Assembly: GCA_964553885.1 (NCBI GenBank)
Contig: CAZKLP010000004.1
Location: 1 to 36,723 of the forward strand
Origin: JACPHB01 sp964553885
GTDB lineage: Bacteria > Patescibacteriota > Minisyncoccia > UBA10092
Length of the DNA: 36,723 nucleotides
Reading direction: 5' to 3'
Shown here: positions 1 through 7,140 of the stretch, in pieces
Layout: each line of letters starts with the position of its first letter
Position numbering within the stretch: the stretch's first letter is position 1
Position numbers and translations under genes: made by a program
Notes under the pieces: generated by a model
Told to the model about the DNA's origin: nothing
Database searches by the model: none
Seen by the model: only the letters and a program-made list of their open reading frames with translations

Positions 1-98
1 TTTTCGGCTAAAAATTCGGAACCGACCGGCCGCGCCGATTTTATAAATTCCTCAATCACTATTTCAAATATTTCCTGTTGCCTGCCATCTAAATGCAT
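1..98 (-). CDS. hrcA: HrcA heat-shock repressor, N-terminal fragment (runs off the left edge)
   Basis: Only the first 32 codons are present, reading leftward off the window. The translation begins MHLDGRQQEIFEIVIEEF and continues to PVGSEFLAE, matching the first helices of the HrcA winged-helix domain (family pattern: R-x-x-x-I-L-x-x-I-V-x-x-Y-I, then G-x-P-V-G-S). HrcA represses chaperone genes by binding the CIRCE inverted repeat. A one-mismatch CIRCE overlaps this gene's own promoter at 122-148, which independently supports the name and implies autoregulation. The ATG lies 9 nt after the promoter -10, so the mRNA is probably leaderless; no Shine-Dalgarno is visible. Family members commonly precede grpE-dnaK-dnaJ, which would lie outside the window. 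Confidence 0.9.
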   Translation of the reverse strand, partial: MHLDGRQQEIFEIVIEEFIKSARPVGSEFLAE

Positions 99-107
99 AA
101 CAAGGGC

Positions 108-137
108 AGTATATCAAACCGTTAGCACTCATGTCAA
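108..137 (-). promoter_or_regulatory. hrcA promoter
   Basis: TTGACA (137..132), 18-nt spacer, TATACT (113..108). The -10 ends 9 nt before the ATG, so transcription should start about 2-3 nt before the start codon. The -35 lies inside the CIRCE spacer. Confidence 0.75.
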
Positions 138-148
138 TAGATTGCTAA
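122..148. promoter_or_regulatory. CIRCE operator (HrcA binding site)
   Basis: TTAGCACTC, 9-nt spacer, GATTGCTAA. The consensus is TTAGCACTC-N9-GAGTGCTAA, so there is one mismatch in 18 arm positions. It covers the -35 and part of the spacer of the hrcA promoter, so HrcA bound here would block RNA polymerase. Confidence 0.88.
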
Positions 149-156
149 TTATGTAA

Positions 157-199
157 ACAAAAAAGGGTCCGCTGTTTTCAATTGAAAACTAACGAACCC
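157..199 (-). terminator. Rho-independent terminator of the deaminase gene
   Basis: On the minus strand GGGTTCG (199..193) pairs with CGGACCC (171..165, one G-T pair) around an inner palindrome GTTTTCAATTGAAAAC, followed by a T-rich tail (164..157). It includes the deaminase stop codon and insulates hrcA. Confidence 0.75.
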
Positions 200-578
200 G
201 CACATATTTGAGTTTTAAAAACTCCCAGTTACCGGATGGCGTGATAAATTCAATTTCCGAAATGCCCAAATTTTGTACCATAGGCAAACACTTTCTTTCG
301 CATGGCCTTGATAAAACCCAATTACCGTTCTTCTGTTTCCTGCCGGCAACAGTTAGTCGCGCTCCATTGAGCCGATAATGATTGGCGCGGGAAACAGCAT
401 GTGCTTCGGCATGTTGTGTTAAACCATCGACCGAGGGATGATTCCATCCCCATGCAAAAATTTTGCCATTTTTATCAGTCAAAACCGCCCCAACTTGAAT
501 CTTATAAGTGGAACGAACGCAAATATCCATTGACAGCGCCCTCGCGCCATTATTCGTATTCACGACAACCGCCTCCAT
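189..578 (-). CDS. Cytidine/deoxycytidylate deaminase-fold protein
   Basis: A zinc-dependent deaminase-superfamily protein of about 129 aa. Visible signatures are HAEAHAV (zinc His plus catalytic Glu) and, about 35 residues later, SRPCERKC (the two zinc Cys). The usual second motif is PC-x2-C; here the cysteines are separated by three residues, an uncommon spacing. The substrate (free nucleoside, dCMP or a modified base) cannot be told. The frame extends to an ATG at 635, but a good promoter at 603-631 lies across that extension, so the ATG at 578 (MEAVVVNTNNGARALSMD) is preferred. It lies upstream of hrcA with a terminator between them, so it is a single-gene unit. Confidence 0.75.
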   Translation of the reverse strand: MEAVVVNTNNGARALSMDICVRSTYKIQVGAVLTDKNGKIFAWGWNHPSVDGLTQHAEAHAVSRANHYRLNGARLTVAGRKQKNGNWVLSRPCERKCLPMVQNLGISEIEFITPSGNWEFLKLKYVRVR

Positions 579-602
579 TGTTAAAGATAATATTATAATA
601 GC

Positions 603-631
603 ATAATACAATATTTTAATTATAAAGTCAA
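603..631 (-). promoter_or_regulatory. Promoter of the deaminase gene
   Basis: TTGACT (631..626), 17-nt spacer, TATTAT (608..603). The predicted start near 596 lies downstream of the longer reading frame's ATG (635) and upstream of the ATG at 578, which decides the start chosen for that gene. Confidence 0.6.
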
Positions 632-704
632 TCATTTGTTTTTAATAGCGCTTTATTACCGATTTATGATAAAATAAATTATTGTTATCATTAAACTTTC
701 TAAA

Positions 705-1622
705 ATGAATACTATAACCGAAAATAATTTAACCTGGGTTGATATTGAAAAACCGACCCAAAAAGATATTGACTGGCTTATAAATAATTTTAATTTTCAT
801 CCGGTAACTTTAAGCGAACTGATACCATCTTCCCAAAGGGAAAAGGTGGAACATTTCAATGATTATCTTTTTTTGGTAACTTACGTTCCTATATTCAACG
901 AGAAAAAGCACACTACTACCCCCGTTGAAGTTGATTTTCTAATAACCCGAGACCATCTTATTACGGTTCATAATGAATCACTTGAACCAATAAAAAATTT
1001 CATGGAAAAATTCCAGAACAAACCGGAGTTAAAAAATAAATATTTCGGCTCTACAACCGGCCATCTTTTTTACTGGTTAAACGAAGAGTTTTTGAATTTT
1101 GCCGAGCGAGAGCTGGTTCATATCAGCAAAAATATCCAGCATATTGAAGACGGCATATTTAAAAGCCTTGAACGCGATATGATAAGAGAAATTTCAATGA
1201 TTAAGCGCGACATTCTGGATTTTAGAATCGCCATAAGGCCGCTTCGCCGAATTTTTGAATCACTCGGCAACAAGGCGTTAAAATTCTTTAAAGACGAAAC
1301 GGATTTGGCTGTTTATTTCAGCGATCTCTTGGATGATTATGAAAAAGTCTGGAACGAAATTGATAATTATACCGATACGATTAACGCGCTTGAAAATACT
1401 AACGCCAATCTGCTCAATGATAAAACAAACGCCATTGTAAAAACTTTTACTATATTATCTTTTATTACCTTTCCGGCGATGTTAATCGCCACAATTTTAC
1501 AAATTGACACCGCGACCAATCCTATTCGAGGCTTGCCTTACGGTTTCTGGATAATTTCCGGATTAGTCGCGCTAACCGTACTCGTAATGTGGCTTTACTT
1601 TAAAACCAGAAAATGGCTTTAA
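705..1622 (+). CDS. corA: CorA-family divalent cation transporter lacking the GMN motif
   Basis: 305 aa with CorA architecture: an alpha/beta cytoplasmic N-terminal domain, long helices (about 120-245), and two C-terminal membrane segments (about 247-266 and 280-298) ending in a positively charged tail (KTRKWL). CorA pentamers move Mg2+ or Co2+ across the inner membrane. The hallmark YGMNF loop after TM1 is absent: the sequence there is LIATILQIDT, placing Q266-I267-D268 where G-M-N should be. ZntB-type relatives keep GIN, so this is a marked departure and ion specificity is uncertain. The last 10 nt overlap the start of cysS, so the two are translationally coupled. Confidence 0.85.
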   Translation: MNTITENNLTWVDIEKPTQKDIDWLINNFNFHPVTLSELIPSSQREKVEHFNDYLFLVTYVPIFNEKKHTTTPVEVDFLITRDHLITVHNESLEPIKNFMEKFQNKPELKNKYFGSTTGHLFYWLNEEFLNFAERELVHISKNIQHIEDGIFKSLERDMIREISMIKRDILDFRIAIRPLRRIFESLGNKALKFFKDETDLAVYFSDLLDDYEKVWNEIDNYTDTINALENTNANLLNDKTNAIVKTFTILSFITFPAMLIATILQIDTATNPIRGLPYGFWIISGLVALTVLVMWLYFKTRKWL

Positions 1623-2983
1623 AATTTTACAATTACCTAACCAAAAGAAAAGAAAATTTTAAGTCGTTAAGGCTGCTAAAAGTGGGTCTGTATACCTGTG
1701 GGCCAACGGTATATAACTACGCCCATATCGGCAATCTGCGGACTTATATTTTTGAAGATATTTTGCGCCGCGCGCTGGAATACAGCGGCTATAAAGTAAA
1801 ACACATAATGAATATCACGGACGTTGAAGATAAAATCATCGGCGGCGCCAAAAAAGCCGGAAAAACTATTTATGAATTTACCGAACCGTATGAAAAAGCG
1901 TTTTACGGAGATTTAAAAAAATTAAATATTAAAGAAGCGAGCAAATATCCAAAAGCCACGGCGCATATTCCAGAAATGATAAAAATTATTGGGACACTTC
2001 TTAAAAAAAGGCTGGCATACAAAGCGGACGGCTCAATTTATTTTGACGTTTCAAAGTTTAAGAAATACGGCCGTCTTTCGGGCATAAAATCGCGGGAACT
2101 TAAGGCCGGAACGAGAGCGGATGCTGACGAATATACAAAAGAAAACGCCGAAGATTTTGTTTTATGGAAAAAGGCAAAAGCCGGTGAACCATGGTGGCAA
2201 GCGCCGTTTGGCGAAGGTAGGCCAGGATGGCATATTGAATGTTCGGCAATGTCAATGAAATATCTCGGCGCCACTTTTGATATTCACGCCGGAGCGGTTG
2301 ATTTGATATTTCCCCACCATGAAAATGAAATCGCCCAATCGGAATGCGCGACCGGAAAATTATTTGTAAAATATTTTATTGAAGGCGAACACTTGTTGGT
2401 TGATGGCGAAAAAATGGCAAAATCGCTCGGCAATTTTTTTACCTTGCGCGATATTGAAAAAAAAGGTTTTGATCCGCTGGCTTTCCGCTATTTAGTTTTG
2501 ACCGCACATTACCGCTCAAAATTGAATTTTACTTGGAAATCGCTTGAGGCAACGCGAAACGCGCTTGAAAAACTACGAGAAGCGGTAAAAAATTTAAAAA
2601 CAGCAACACAACATCCCAACATACTTGAGAATGTAAGGGTATTGTCAAAGAAAGATTTTATTGCAAAATTTAAAAATTATATAAACAATGACTTAGAAAC
2701 TCCGCGCGCTTTAGCGCTTTTGTGGGAAGTTATTAAATCAAAAAAAATAGATATTGAAACAAAATACGCGTTGATTATTGATTTTGATAAAGTTTTAGGG
2801 CTAAATCTTTCTGAAATAAAAACCGAAAAAATTCCAACAGAAATTTTAAAACTGGCAAAAGAACGAGAAAAATATCGCCAAGAAAAAAATTTCAAAAAAT
2901 CCGACGAACTCCGCAAAAAAATTGAAGCGGCTGGCTGGCTAGTTGAAGACACCCCGCTCGGACCAAAATTAAAAAAGAAATAA
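1613..2983 (+). CDS. cysS: Cysteine--tRNA ligase
   Basis: 456 aa, normal length. Charges tRNA-Cys in the cytoplasm. Class I signatures are clear: GLYTCGPTVYNYAHIGN (zinc Cys and HIGN) near residues 25-41, WHIECSAM and FPHHENEIAQSE (zinc ligands and tRNA-acceptor region), and EKMAKSLGNF (the KMSKS loop) ahead of a C-terminal helical domain. The start codon lies inside the last codons of corA (ATGGCTTTAA), a typical stop/start overlap. No transcription terminator reads in this direction after the gene; the hairpin at 2983-3009 faces the opposite strand. Confidence 0.97.
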   Translation: MALKFYNYLTKRKENFKSLRLLKVGLYTCGPTVYNYAHIGNLRTYIFEDILRRALEYSGYKVKHIMNITDVEDKIIGGAKKAGKTIYEFTEPYEKAFYGDLKKLNIKEASKYPKATAHIPEMIKIIGTLLKKRLAYKADGSIYFDVSKFKKYGRLSGIKSRELKAGTRADADEYTKENAEDFVLWKKAKAGEPWWQAPFGEGRPGWHIECSAMSMKYLGATFDIHAGAVDLIFPHHENEIAQSECATGKLFVKYFIEGEHLLVDGEKMAKSLGNFFTLRDIEKKGFDPLAFRYLVLTAHYRSKLNFTWKSLEATRNALEKLREAVKNLKTATQHPNILENVRVLSKKDFIAKFKNYINNDLETPRALALLWEVIKSKKIDIETKYALIIDFDKVLGLNLSEIKTEKIPTEILKLAKEREKYRQEKNFKKSDELRKKIEAAGWLVEDTPLGPKLKKK

Positions 2984-3009
2984 AAAAAATAAAACGGACC
3001 GAAGTCCGT
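2983..3009 (-). terminator. Terminator of the zinc-ribbon gene
   Basis: On the minus strand ACGGAC-TTCG-GTCCGT (3009..2994), a 6-bp stem with a stable UUCG tetraloop, followed by TTTTATTTTTTTT. It starts 4 nt after the stop of the 3014-3340 gene and overlaps the cysS stop on the other strand. Confidence 0.85.
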
Positions 3010-3013
3010 GATT

Positions 3014-3340
3014 CTAAACAGGAAATTTTAATTGTGACTGTGATTCTATTGTTTTATCTAAGCAGATATATTTATAAGGAAAAATCCGTTCCTTGTAAAT
3101 ATATCTACAATAACTACAAATCATCAGTATCAAGAGTTGCAATTTACTTTTATCAAATACTTGTTGATCAGGATGTACATATCCCTGCAACACCGGAATG
3201 AAAACTCCTTTTTCACACGCTCCGCAATGAATGAGGCGCAACATCTTATTTGTTTCCGCTTTTGAAATTAAAAGATCGGTAAGCTGTAAAATATCTTCGG
3301 GAACAAAGTCAGTTTTTATCATAAGATCATTAAGGACCAT
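3014..3340 (-). CDS. Hypothetical protein with two Cys pairs (zinc-ribbon-like)
   Basis: 108 aa; I do not recognise a family. It contains HCGACEKG around residue 39 and CSYC around residue 75, two CxxC pairs about 35 residues apart, which is the spacing of a zinc ribbon or treble clef. The N-terminus is predicted helical. A purine-rich AGAGG lies 10 nt before the ATG, and a strong UUCG terminator follows the stop, so it is a discrete transcription unit. It sits between cysS (convergent) and the Cas2/PaaX-like cassette, 122 nt from the nearer palindrome. Function unknown; DNA or RNA binding is only a guess from the cysteines. Confidence 0.6.
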   Translation of the reverse strand: MVLNDLMIKTDFVPEDILQLTDLLISKAETNKMLRLIHCGACEKGVFIPVLQGYVHPDQQVFDKSKLQLLILMICSYCRYIYKERIFPYKYICLDKTIESQSQLKFPV

Positions 3341-3462
3341 AAATAATTTTCCTCTAGATATTTTTTTTCCTTGTCTGCCATTTCATTCTCCACTCTTAAA
3401 TTGTTAAATATCAAGTCGTTAAAGTTAATATAAAATACTACGCTAGTAATAAATATGTTAAG

Positions 3463-3496
3463 TTATACTATAAAAACGATCGTTTTTATAGTATAA
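3463..3496. repeat. Perfect 34-bp palindrome, left flank of Cas2/PaaX-like cassette 1
   Basis: 17-bp arms meet at a central CGATCG; the outer arm begins TTATACTATAAAAA. It lies 48 bp past the stop of the 3545-4096 gene. A near-identical copy (31 of 34 positions) lies at 4127-4160 on the other side of that gene. Confidence 0.95.
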
Positions 3497-3544
3497 GTAA
3501 AATTAAAATTTACCTTATATTCAACGTGGCAATCGCAACAGCAA

Positions 3545-4096
3545 TCACAAATAGAATTTTTGTTTAAGCCACTCGTCGCCTTCGATTTTTTGAGCTTCAA
3601 TAAAATTTATATAAGGGCCGACTTTAAAAATTTCTTCAATAAATTGAATTTCGCTAAGGCATGGATACGGATAAATAAATACGCTTTTCTGCAATTGATA
3701 AAATCCCAATTCTTTTAACTTCAAACGCAGAGCGTTGCGCGCGATTTTTTCGCCTTCCGGGATATCAAAGATTACAATCCGCCAAATGCCATCCCATTTT
3801 TTTGGTTTTTTGATCTCTAAACTATCAAGATTATATTTTAATAATTTTTCCCTGCCCTTTTCTAAAATAACTATTTTAGAAATTTCTCCATCTTCTTTAA
3901 AATCAATTAATCTGTCTCGTTTCATCGCTTTTATTGATTTTACAAAACTTTGTTTCTTGGTCTTAAACTTTTTAATTAACTTAATCAAGGGCCTAAACAT
4001 TTCGGCAGACCCTGGTAATACCATTACAGTGGTAATTACAAATCCAGCGCCTAGGACTAATAAAATTTGTTTTGTTAGTTCCCCTCTTTTATTCAT
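3545..4096 (-). CDS. PaaX-like / Cas2-like domain protein
   Basis: 183 aa. Residues about 8-28 form a hydrophobic helix (KQILLVLGAGFVITTVMVL). Residues about 35-95 resemble a winged helix (KSIKAMKRDRLIDFKEDGE, then a beta wing). From W101 a ferredoxin-like Cas2/PaaX C-terminal domain follows: WDGIWRIVIFDIPE, then LKELGFYQLQKSVFIYP. D111 in IVIFDIPE occupies the position of the conserved Asp of Cas2 nucleases. Such proteins are commonly labelled PaaX regulator or Cas2 in CPR genomes (general knowledge). No cas1 or CRISPR array is visible. Palindromes at 3463-3496 and 4127-4160 bracket the gene. A paralogue of identical reading length lies at 24657-25208. It could be an autoregulator, a palindrome-specific nuclease, or both. 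Confidence 0.8.
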   Translation of the reverse strand: MNKRGELTKQILLVLGAGFVITTVMVLPGSAEMFRPLIKLIKKFKTKKQSFVKSIKAMKRDRLIDFKEDGEISKIVILEKGREKLLKYNLDSLEIKKPKKWDGIWRIVIFDIPEGEKIARNALRLKLKELGFYQLQKSVFIYPYPCLSEIQFIEEIFKVGPYINFIEAQKIEGDEWLKQKFYL

Positions 4097-4126
4097 ACCT
4101 TAAAATATTTATTTTATAATTCATGA

Positions 4127-4160
4127 TTATACTATAAAAACGATCGTTTAGTTAGTATAA
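4127..4160. repeat. Imperfect 34-bp palindrome, right flank of cassette 1
   Basis: Identical to the 3463 palindrome over its first 22 bases, including the CGATCG core; three positions differ in the far arm. It lies 30 bp upstream of the ATG of the 3545-4096 gene, where an operator would be expected. Confidence 0.9.
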
Positions 4161-4180
4161 ATTCAATTATTTATCTTTTA

Positions 4181-4633
4181 TTAATTTAATAATTCGTCAA
4201 CCATTTTTATTTCGTCAATCAACCCCTCAACCATGTCGTAATTTTTTACTTCTTCGTAAGTTACCCAAGCGTAGTTAATACTGTCTTTATCAAGCTTCAC
4301 CTCTCCGTTTTTGTACGGCGCGTAAAAGCTTAAAATCACAACGGGGATATTATCGGGTCGGATAAATGTCATGTCGCAAAGATATTTCAAACCCTCCACT
4401 TCAATTCCCGCCTCTTCTTTTATTTCCCGCCGCAGAGAATTTAGAACCGCATAATACCAATGTTCGGATGTGGTTTTGGGCGTATTAATATAATCATCAA
4501 CAGAAAGCCCGCCGCCGGGAACCGTCCATTTGCCCGGAAACGCCTTCTTTTCAAGGCTTCTTTGCAATAATAAGTATTTTTTGTCCTTGTATATAATGCA
4601 AGTAGAAGTAATTCTGTGTAATTCTTTATCCAT
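4181..4633 (-). CDS. Nudix hydrolase
   Basis: 150 aa. Nudix proteins cleave nucleoside diphosphates linked to another moiety. Visible are GKWTVPGGGL and REIKEEAGIEVEG, the two halves of the Nudix box. In the standard box (G-x5-E-x7-REUxEExGU) they are 12 residues apart; here about 20 extra residues (DYINTPKTTSEHWYYAVLNS) separate the glycines from REIKEE, so this belongs to a subgroup with an expanded loop. The Mg2+-binding REIKEE core is intact. Start ATG at 4633 follows the -10 by 6 nt, implying leaderless translation. Divergent from dnaB with a compact shared promoter region. Confidence 0.87.
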   Translation of the reverse strand: MDKELHRITSTCIIYKDKKYLLLQRSLEKKAFPGKWTVPGGGLSVDDYINTPKTTSEHWYYAVLNSLRREIKEEAGIEVEGLKYLCDMTFIRPDNIPVVILSFYAPYKNGEVKLDKDSINYAWVTYEEVKNYDMVEGLIDEIKMVDELLN

Positions 4634-4639
4634 TGCTAA

Positions 4640-4668
4640 ATTCTACCGACTAATTCACAGGTTTTCAA
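4640..4668 (-). promoter_or_regulatory. Promoter of the Nudix gene (leaderless)
   Basis: TTGAAA (4668..4663), 17-nt spacer, TAGAAT (4645..4640), then 6 nt to the ATG. The predicted transcription start coincides with the A of the start codon. Confidence 0.65.
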
Positions 4669-4676
4669 CTTTTTAT

Positions 4677-4705
4677 TTGCGATAATTTTTTTTAACAATT
4701 ATACT
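4677..4705 (+). promoter_or_regulatory. dnaB promoter (near-leaderless)
   Basis: TTGCGA (4677-4682), 17-nt spacer, TATACT (4700-4705), then 9 nt to the ATG at 4715. The predicted leader is about 2-3 nt. Confidence 0.6.
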
Positions 4706-4714
4706 TTTACTATC

Positions 4715-6085
4715 ATGCCGACTAAAACATTTAAAAAATCACCGCCGGTCGACCCCAATCGCCTTCCGCCACAGGATATTGAAACCGAACAATCGGTTTT
4801 GGGTTCGCTTTTAATAGACAAAGACGCCATCGTTAAAATTGCCGATATTGTCGCGCCGAAAGATTTTTACCGTAAAGTTCATGAAATAATTTTTGAAGCC
4901 ATGATCGGGCTTTACGGTAAAAGCGAACCGATTGATCTTTTAACGGTTTCGAGCAAACTTAAAGAAAAAAAACAATTTAAAGAAATCGGCGGGATGTCGT
5001 ATCTTACGACGCTCATGAATTCCGTTCCGACCGCTTCAAACGTTATCCACTACGCTAAAATCGTTAACCAAAAAAGAGTATTACGCGATTTAATCGGCGC
5101 TTCATATGAAATATCGTCACTCGCCTGGGAAGAAAATAAAAATATAGATGAAATTATAGACGAAGCGGAAAAGAAAATTTTTGGAGTTTCCCAATCGTCT
5201 TTGGTTTCTGAATTCCAGCACATTAAGCCCCATCTAGGCGAGGCCTTTGAACGGTTTGACCGACTTCATAAAGGTGATGACATTTGGCGTGGCATTCCCA
5301 CTGGTTTTATAGATTTAGATAAAAAACTTTCCGGTTTACAAAAAGCCGACTTAATAATCTTAGCCGGCCGGCCTTCTTTAGGAAAAACTTCTTTGGCCCT
5401 TGATTTCGCGAGATTTGCCGCCGTCAGCGAAAAAGTGCCGGTAGGCATTTTCAGTTTGGAAATGAGCAAGCAACAGCTTATTGAACGCCTTATTTCCGCC
5501 GAAGCGAACGTTGATCTGTGGCGACTTAGAAGCGGCCAGTTGTCGGACGAGGGAAAGGATAATGATTTTGAAAAAATAAGCAGAGCCCTTGATTCACTAT
5601 CATCGGCGCCAATTTATATTGATGATGCCGCCAGTCCAAACGCCTTACAGATAAGAACAATGGCTCGCCGCCTTCAATCGGAGCATGGGTTGGGACTTTT
5701 AGTTATTGATTATCTTCAACTAATGCAGGGAAGCGGCCGGATAGAAAACCGAACCCAGGAAGTCAGCGAAATTTCCCGGTCGCTAAAAAACTTATCAAGA
5801 GAATTAAACATCCCAATTCTGGCAGTTAGCCAACTTTCCCGCGCTCCGGAAGCCAGAACCGACCAGGTGCCAAAACTATCAGACTTAAGAGAATCTGGCT
5901 CTATTGAACAGGACGCTGACGTGGTTTTATTTATTTACCGGGAAGATAAGGTAAAAAAAGACAGCGACAGAAAAAATATCGCTGAAATTCACATTTCCAA
6001 ACATCGCAATGGCCCAACGGGTAAAATTGAACTATATTTCAACGAGGACTACACTAGTTTCAAGAACTTAGACAAGTTACATTAA
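4715..6085 (+). CDS. dnaB: Replicative DNA helicase DnaB
   Basis: 456 aa, full length, no intein. The hexameric helicase unwinds DNA at the fork. The N-terminal domain begins LPPQDIETEQSVLGSLL (residues 17-33). The RecA-like ATPase domain carries the Walker A GRPSLGKTS (218-226), IFSLEMSK, the Walker B VIDYLQLM and the C-terminal DLRESGSIEQDAD motif. The ATG follows a promoter directly with no ribosome binding site. recR lies 71 nt downstream in the same direction and could be cotranscribed; the gap contains interleaved inverted repeats. Confidence 0.97.
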   Translation: MPTKTFKKSPPVDPNRLPPQDIETEQSVLGSLLIDKDAIVKIADIVAPKDFYRKVHEIIFEAMIGLYGKSEPIDLLTVSSKLKEKKQFKEIGGMSYLTTLMNSVPTASNVIHYAKIVNQKRVLRDLIGASYEISSLAWEENKNIDEIIDEAEKKIFGVSQSSLVSEFQHIKPHLGEAFERFDRLHKGDDIWRGIPTGFIDLDKKLSGLQKADLIILAGRPSLGKTSLALDFARFAAVSEKVPVGIFSLEMSKQQLIERLISAEANVDLWRLRSGQLSDEGKDNDFEKISRALDSLSSAPIYIDDAASPNALQIRTMARRLQSEHGLGLLVIDYLQLMQGSGRIENRTQEVSEISRSLKNLSRELNIPILAVSQLSRAPEARTDQVPKLSDLRESGSIEQDADVVLFIYREDKVKKDSDRKNIAEIHISKHRNGPTGKIELYFNEDYTSFKNLDKLH

Positions 6086-6087
6086 AA

Positions 6088-6153
6088 TACGAATATACGA
6101 ATTATTACTAATATACCAATTTGTATATTCGTAAATAATTAGTAATTAGTAAT
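6088..6153 (+). repeat. Interleaved inverted repeats in the dnaB-recR gap
   Basis: TACGAATATAC (6088-6098) pairs with GTATATTCGTA (6123-6133). In between, ATTACTAAT (6104-6112) can pair with ATTAGTAAT at 6138-6146 or 6145-6153. The order A-B-A'-B' permits a pseudoknot or alternative hairpins just before the recR start. The region is very AT-rich, so chance pairing is possible. Confidence 0.45.
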
Positions 6154-6156
6154 CTT

Positions 6157-6807
6157 ATGTATCCTAAACCAATCCAAAATTTTATTGAAAAGTTTTCAAA
6201 ATTGCCAGGCGTTGGCCCGCGTCAGGCCGCCCGATTGGCTTTTTGGCTGCTTAATGGCCCGAAAGAAATTCGCCAAAATATAAAGCATGCGCTTGAGAGT
6301 TTGGATAAAGATGCTCGAACGTGCGAGTTATGCCATTATGTAATTGAAAATAATGGAAATAATCAATGCCATTTTTGCGACAATCCCACGCGCGACCACG
6401 CGATTATTTGCGTTGTTGAAAAAGAAACCGACTTGGCAACCATTGAAAAATCCGAAGCTTATAAGGGCCTATATCATGTTTTAGGCGGATTATTTTCGGC
6501 TCTGGATACCTCGGTGCCAAAAAATCTGAAAATACCGGAGCTCGTAAAAAGAATTGAAAATTCTCAGTCAAAGGCGGACCAGTTTCTGGCTGGAAAAAAA
6601 GGCGATAAAAAAATAGAAGAAATCATCTTGGCAATTTCTCCCACTCACGAAGGAGATTTAACCGCTTATTATTTGGAAAAATTATTAAAACCGCTAAAAG
6701 TCAAAATAACCCGCCTCGGGCGAGGCCTTCCTTACGGCTCCGACGTGGAATTCGCCGACGCCAAAACTTTATCGGGAGCTCTCGAAAATAGAAAAGAAAT
6801 AAAATAA
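6157..6807 (+). CDS. recR: Recombination mediator RecR
   Basis: 216 aa. Works with RecF/RecO to load RecA on gapped DNA. An N-terminal helix-hairpin-helix (LPGVGPRQAARLAFWLL, 16-32) is followed by a four-Cys zinc finger (C56, C59, C71, C74), a Toprim domain (CVVEKETDLATIEKSEAYKG; later LAISPTHEGDLTAYYLEKLL) and the C-terminal GRGLPYGSDVEFAD motif. It follows dnaB in the same direction and ends at a strong terminator shared with the convergent rplU. Confidence 0.96.
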   Translation: MYPKPIQNFIEKFSKLPGVGPRQAARLAFWLLNGPKEIRQNIKHALESLDKDARTCELCHYVIENNGNNQCHFCDNPTRDHAIICVVEKETDLATIEKSEAYKGLYHVLGGLFSALDTSVPKNLKIPELVKRIENSQSKADQFLAGKKGDKKIEEIILAISPTHEGDLTAYYLEKLLKPLKVKITRLGRGLPYGSDVEFADAKTLSGALENRKEIK

Positions 6808-6830
6808 CCCCGCAGTTGCGGGGTTATTTT
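6801..6830. terminator. Bidirectional terminator between recR and rplU
   Basis: AACCCCGC-AGTT-GCGGGGTT (6806-6825) with A/T pairs extending the stem to 13 bp; U-rich tails in both directions. It serves recR (+) and rplU (-) and overlaps both stop codons. Confidence 0.9.
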
Positions 6831-7132
6831 ATTTCTAAAATTTCAACCTTGGTGAAATGCTGGCGATGGCCGGCTTTTTTCTTGTAACGGGTTTTAGAGT
6901 GGTAATGAAAAATAACGATTTTTTTACTTCGGCCCTGTTTTAAGACCTTAGCAGAAACCTTAGCGCCCTCAAGCATTGGCGCTCCTATTTTTACTTCTTT
7001 ATCGGCGACTAATAATACTTTATCAAAATCAAAGTTATCGCCTTCTTGGGCGTTGATTTTTTCAATCTTTAATTTATCCCCTTCTTTAATGAGATATTGT
7101 TTTCCTCCGGTTTTAATTACGGCAAGTTTCAT
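6824..7132 (-). CDS. rplU: 50S ribosomal protein L21
   Basis: 102 aa, usual length. Recognised by MKLAVIKTGGKQYLIKEGD at the start and the basic C-terminal HYHSKTRYKKKAGHRQHFT segment. It binds 23S rRNA in the large subunit. The usual partner rpmA is not downstream; the gene ends at the terminator shared with recR. The ATG is 8 nt after a good -10, so the mRNA is probably leaderless, which leaves no room for an r-protein leader. Confidence 0.96.
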   Translation of the reverse strand: MKLAVIKTGGKQYLIKEGDKLKIEKINAQEGDNFDFDKVLLVADKEVKIGAPMLEGAKVSAKVLKQGRSKKIVIFHYHSKTRYKKKAGHRQHFTKVEILEIK

Positions 7133-7140
7133 AATTTTTC

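Noticed and set aside
1613..1622. corA-cysS overlap as a programmed frameshift
   Set aside because: A 10-nt start/stop overlap is common in compact genomes, and both proteins are complete.
3545..4096. CRISPR-Cas locus implied by the Cas2-like domain
   Set aside because: No repeat-spacer array and no cas1 or effector gene is visible in the window; the flanking palindromes are not spaced repeats.
3463..4160. Target-site duplication around the Cas2/PaaX-like cassettes
   Set aside because: I compared bases outside both ends of both cassettes and saw no convincing direct repeat, so I do not claim transposition.
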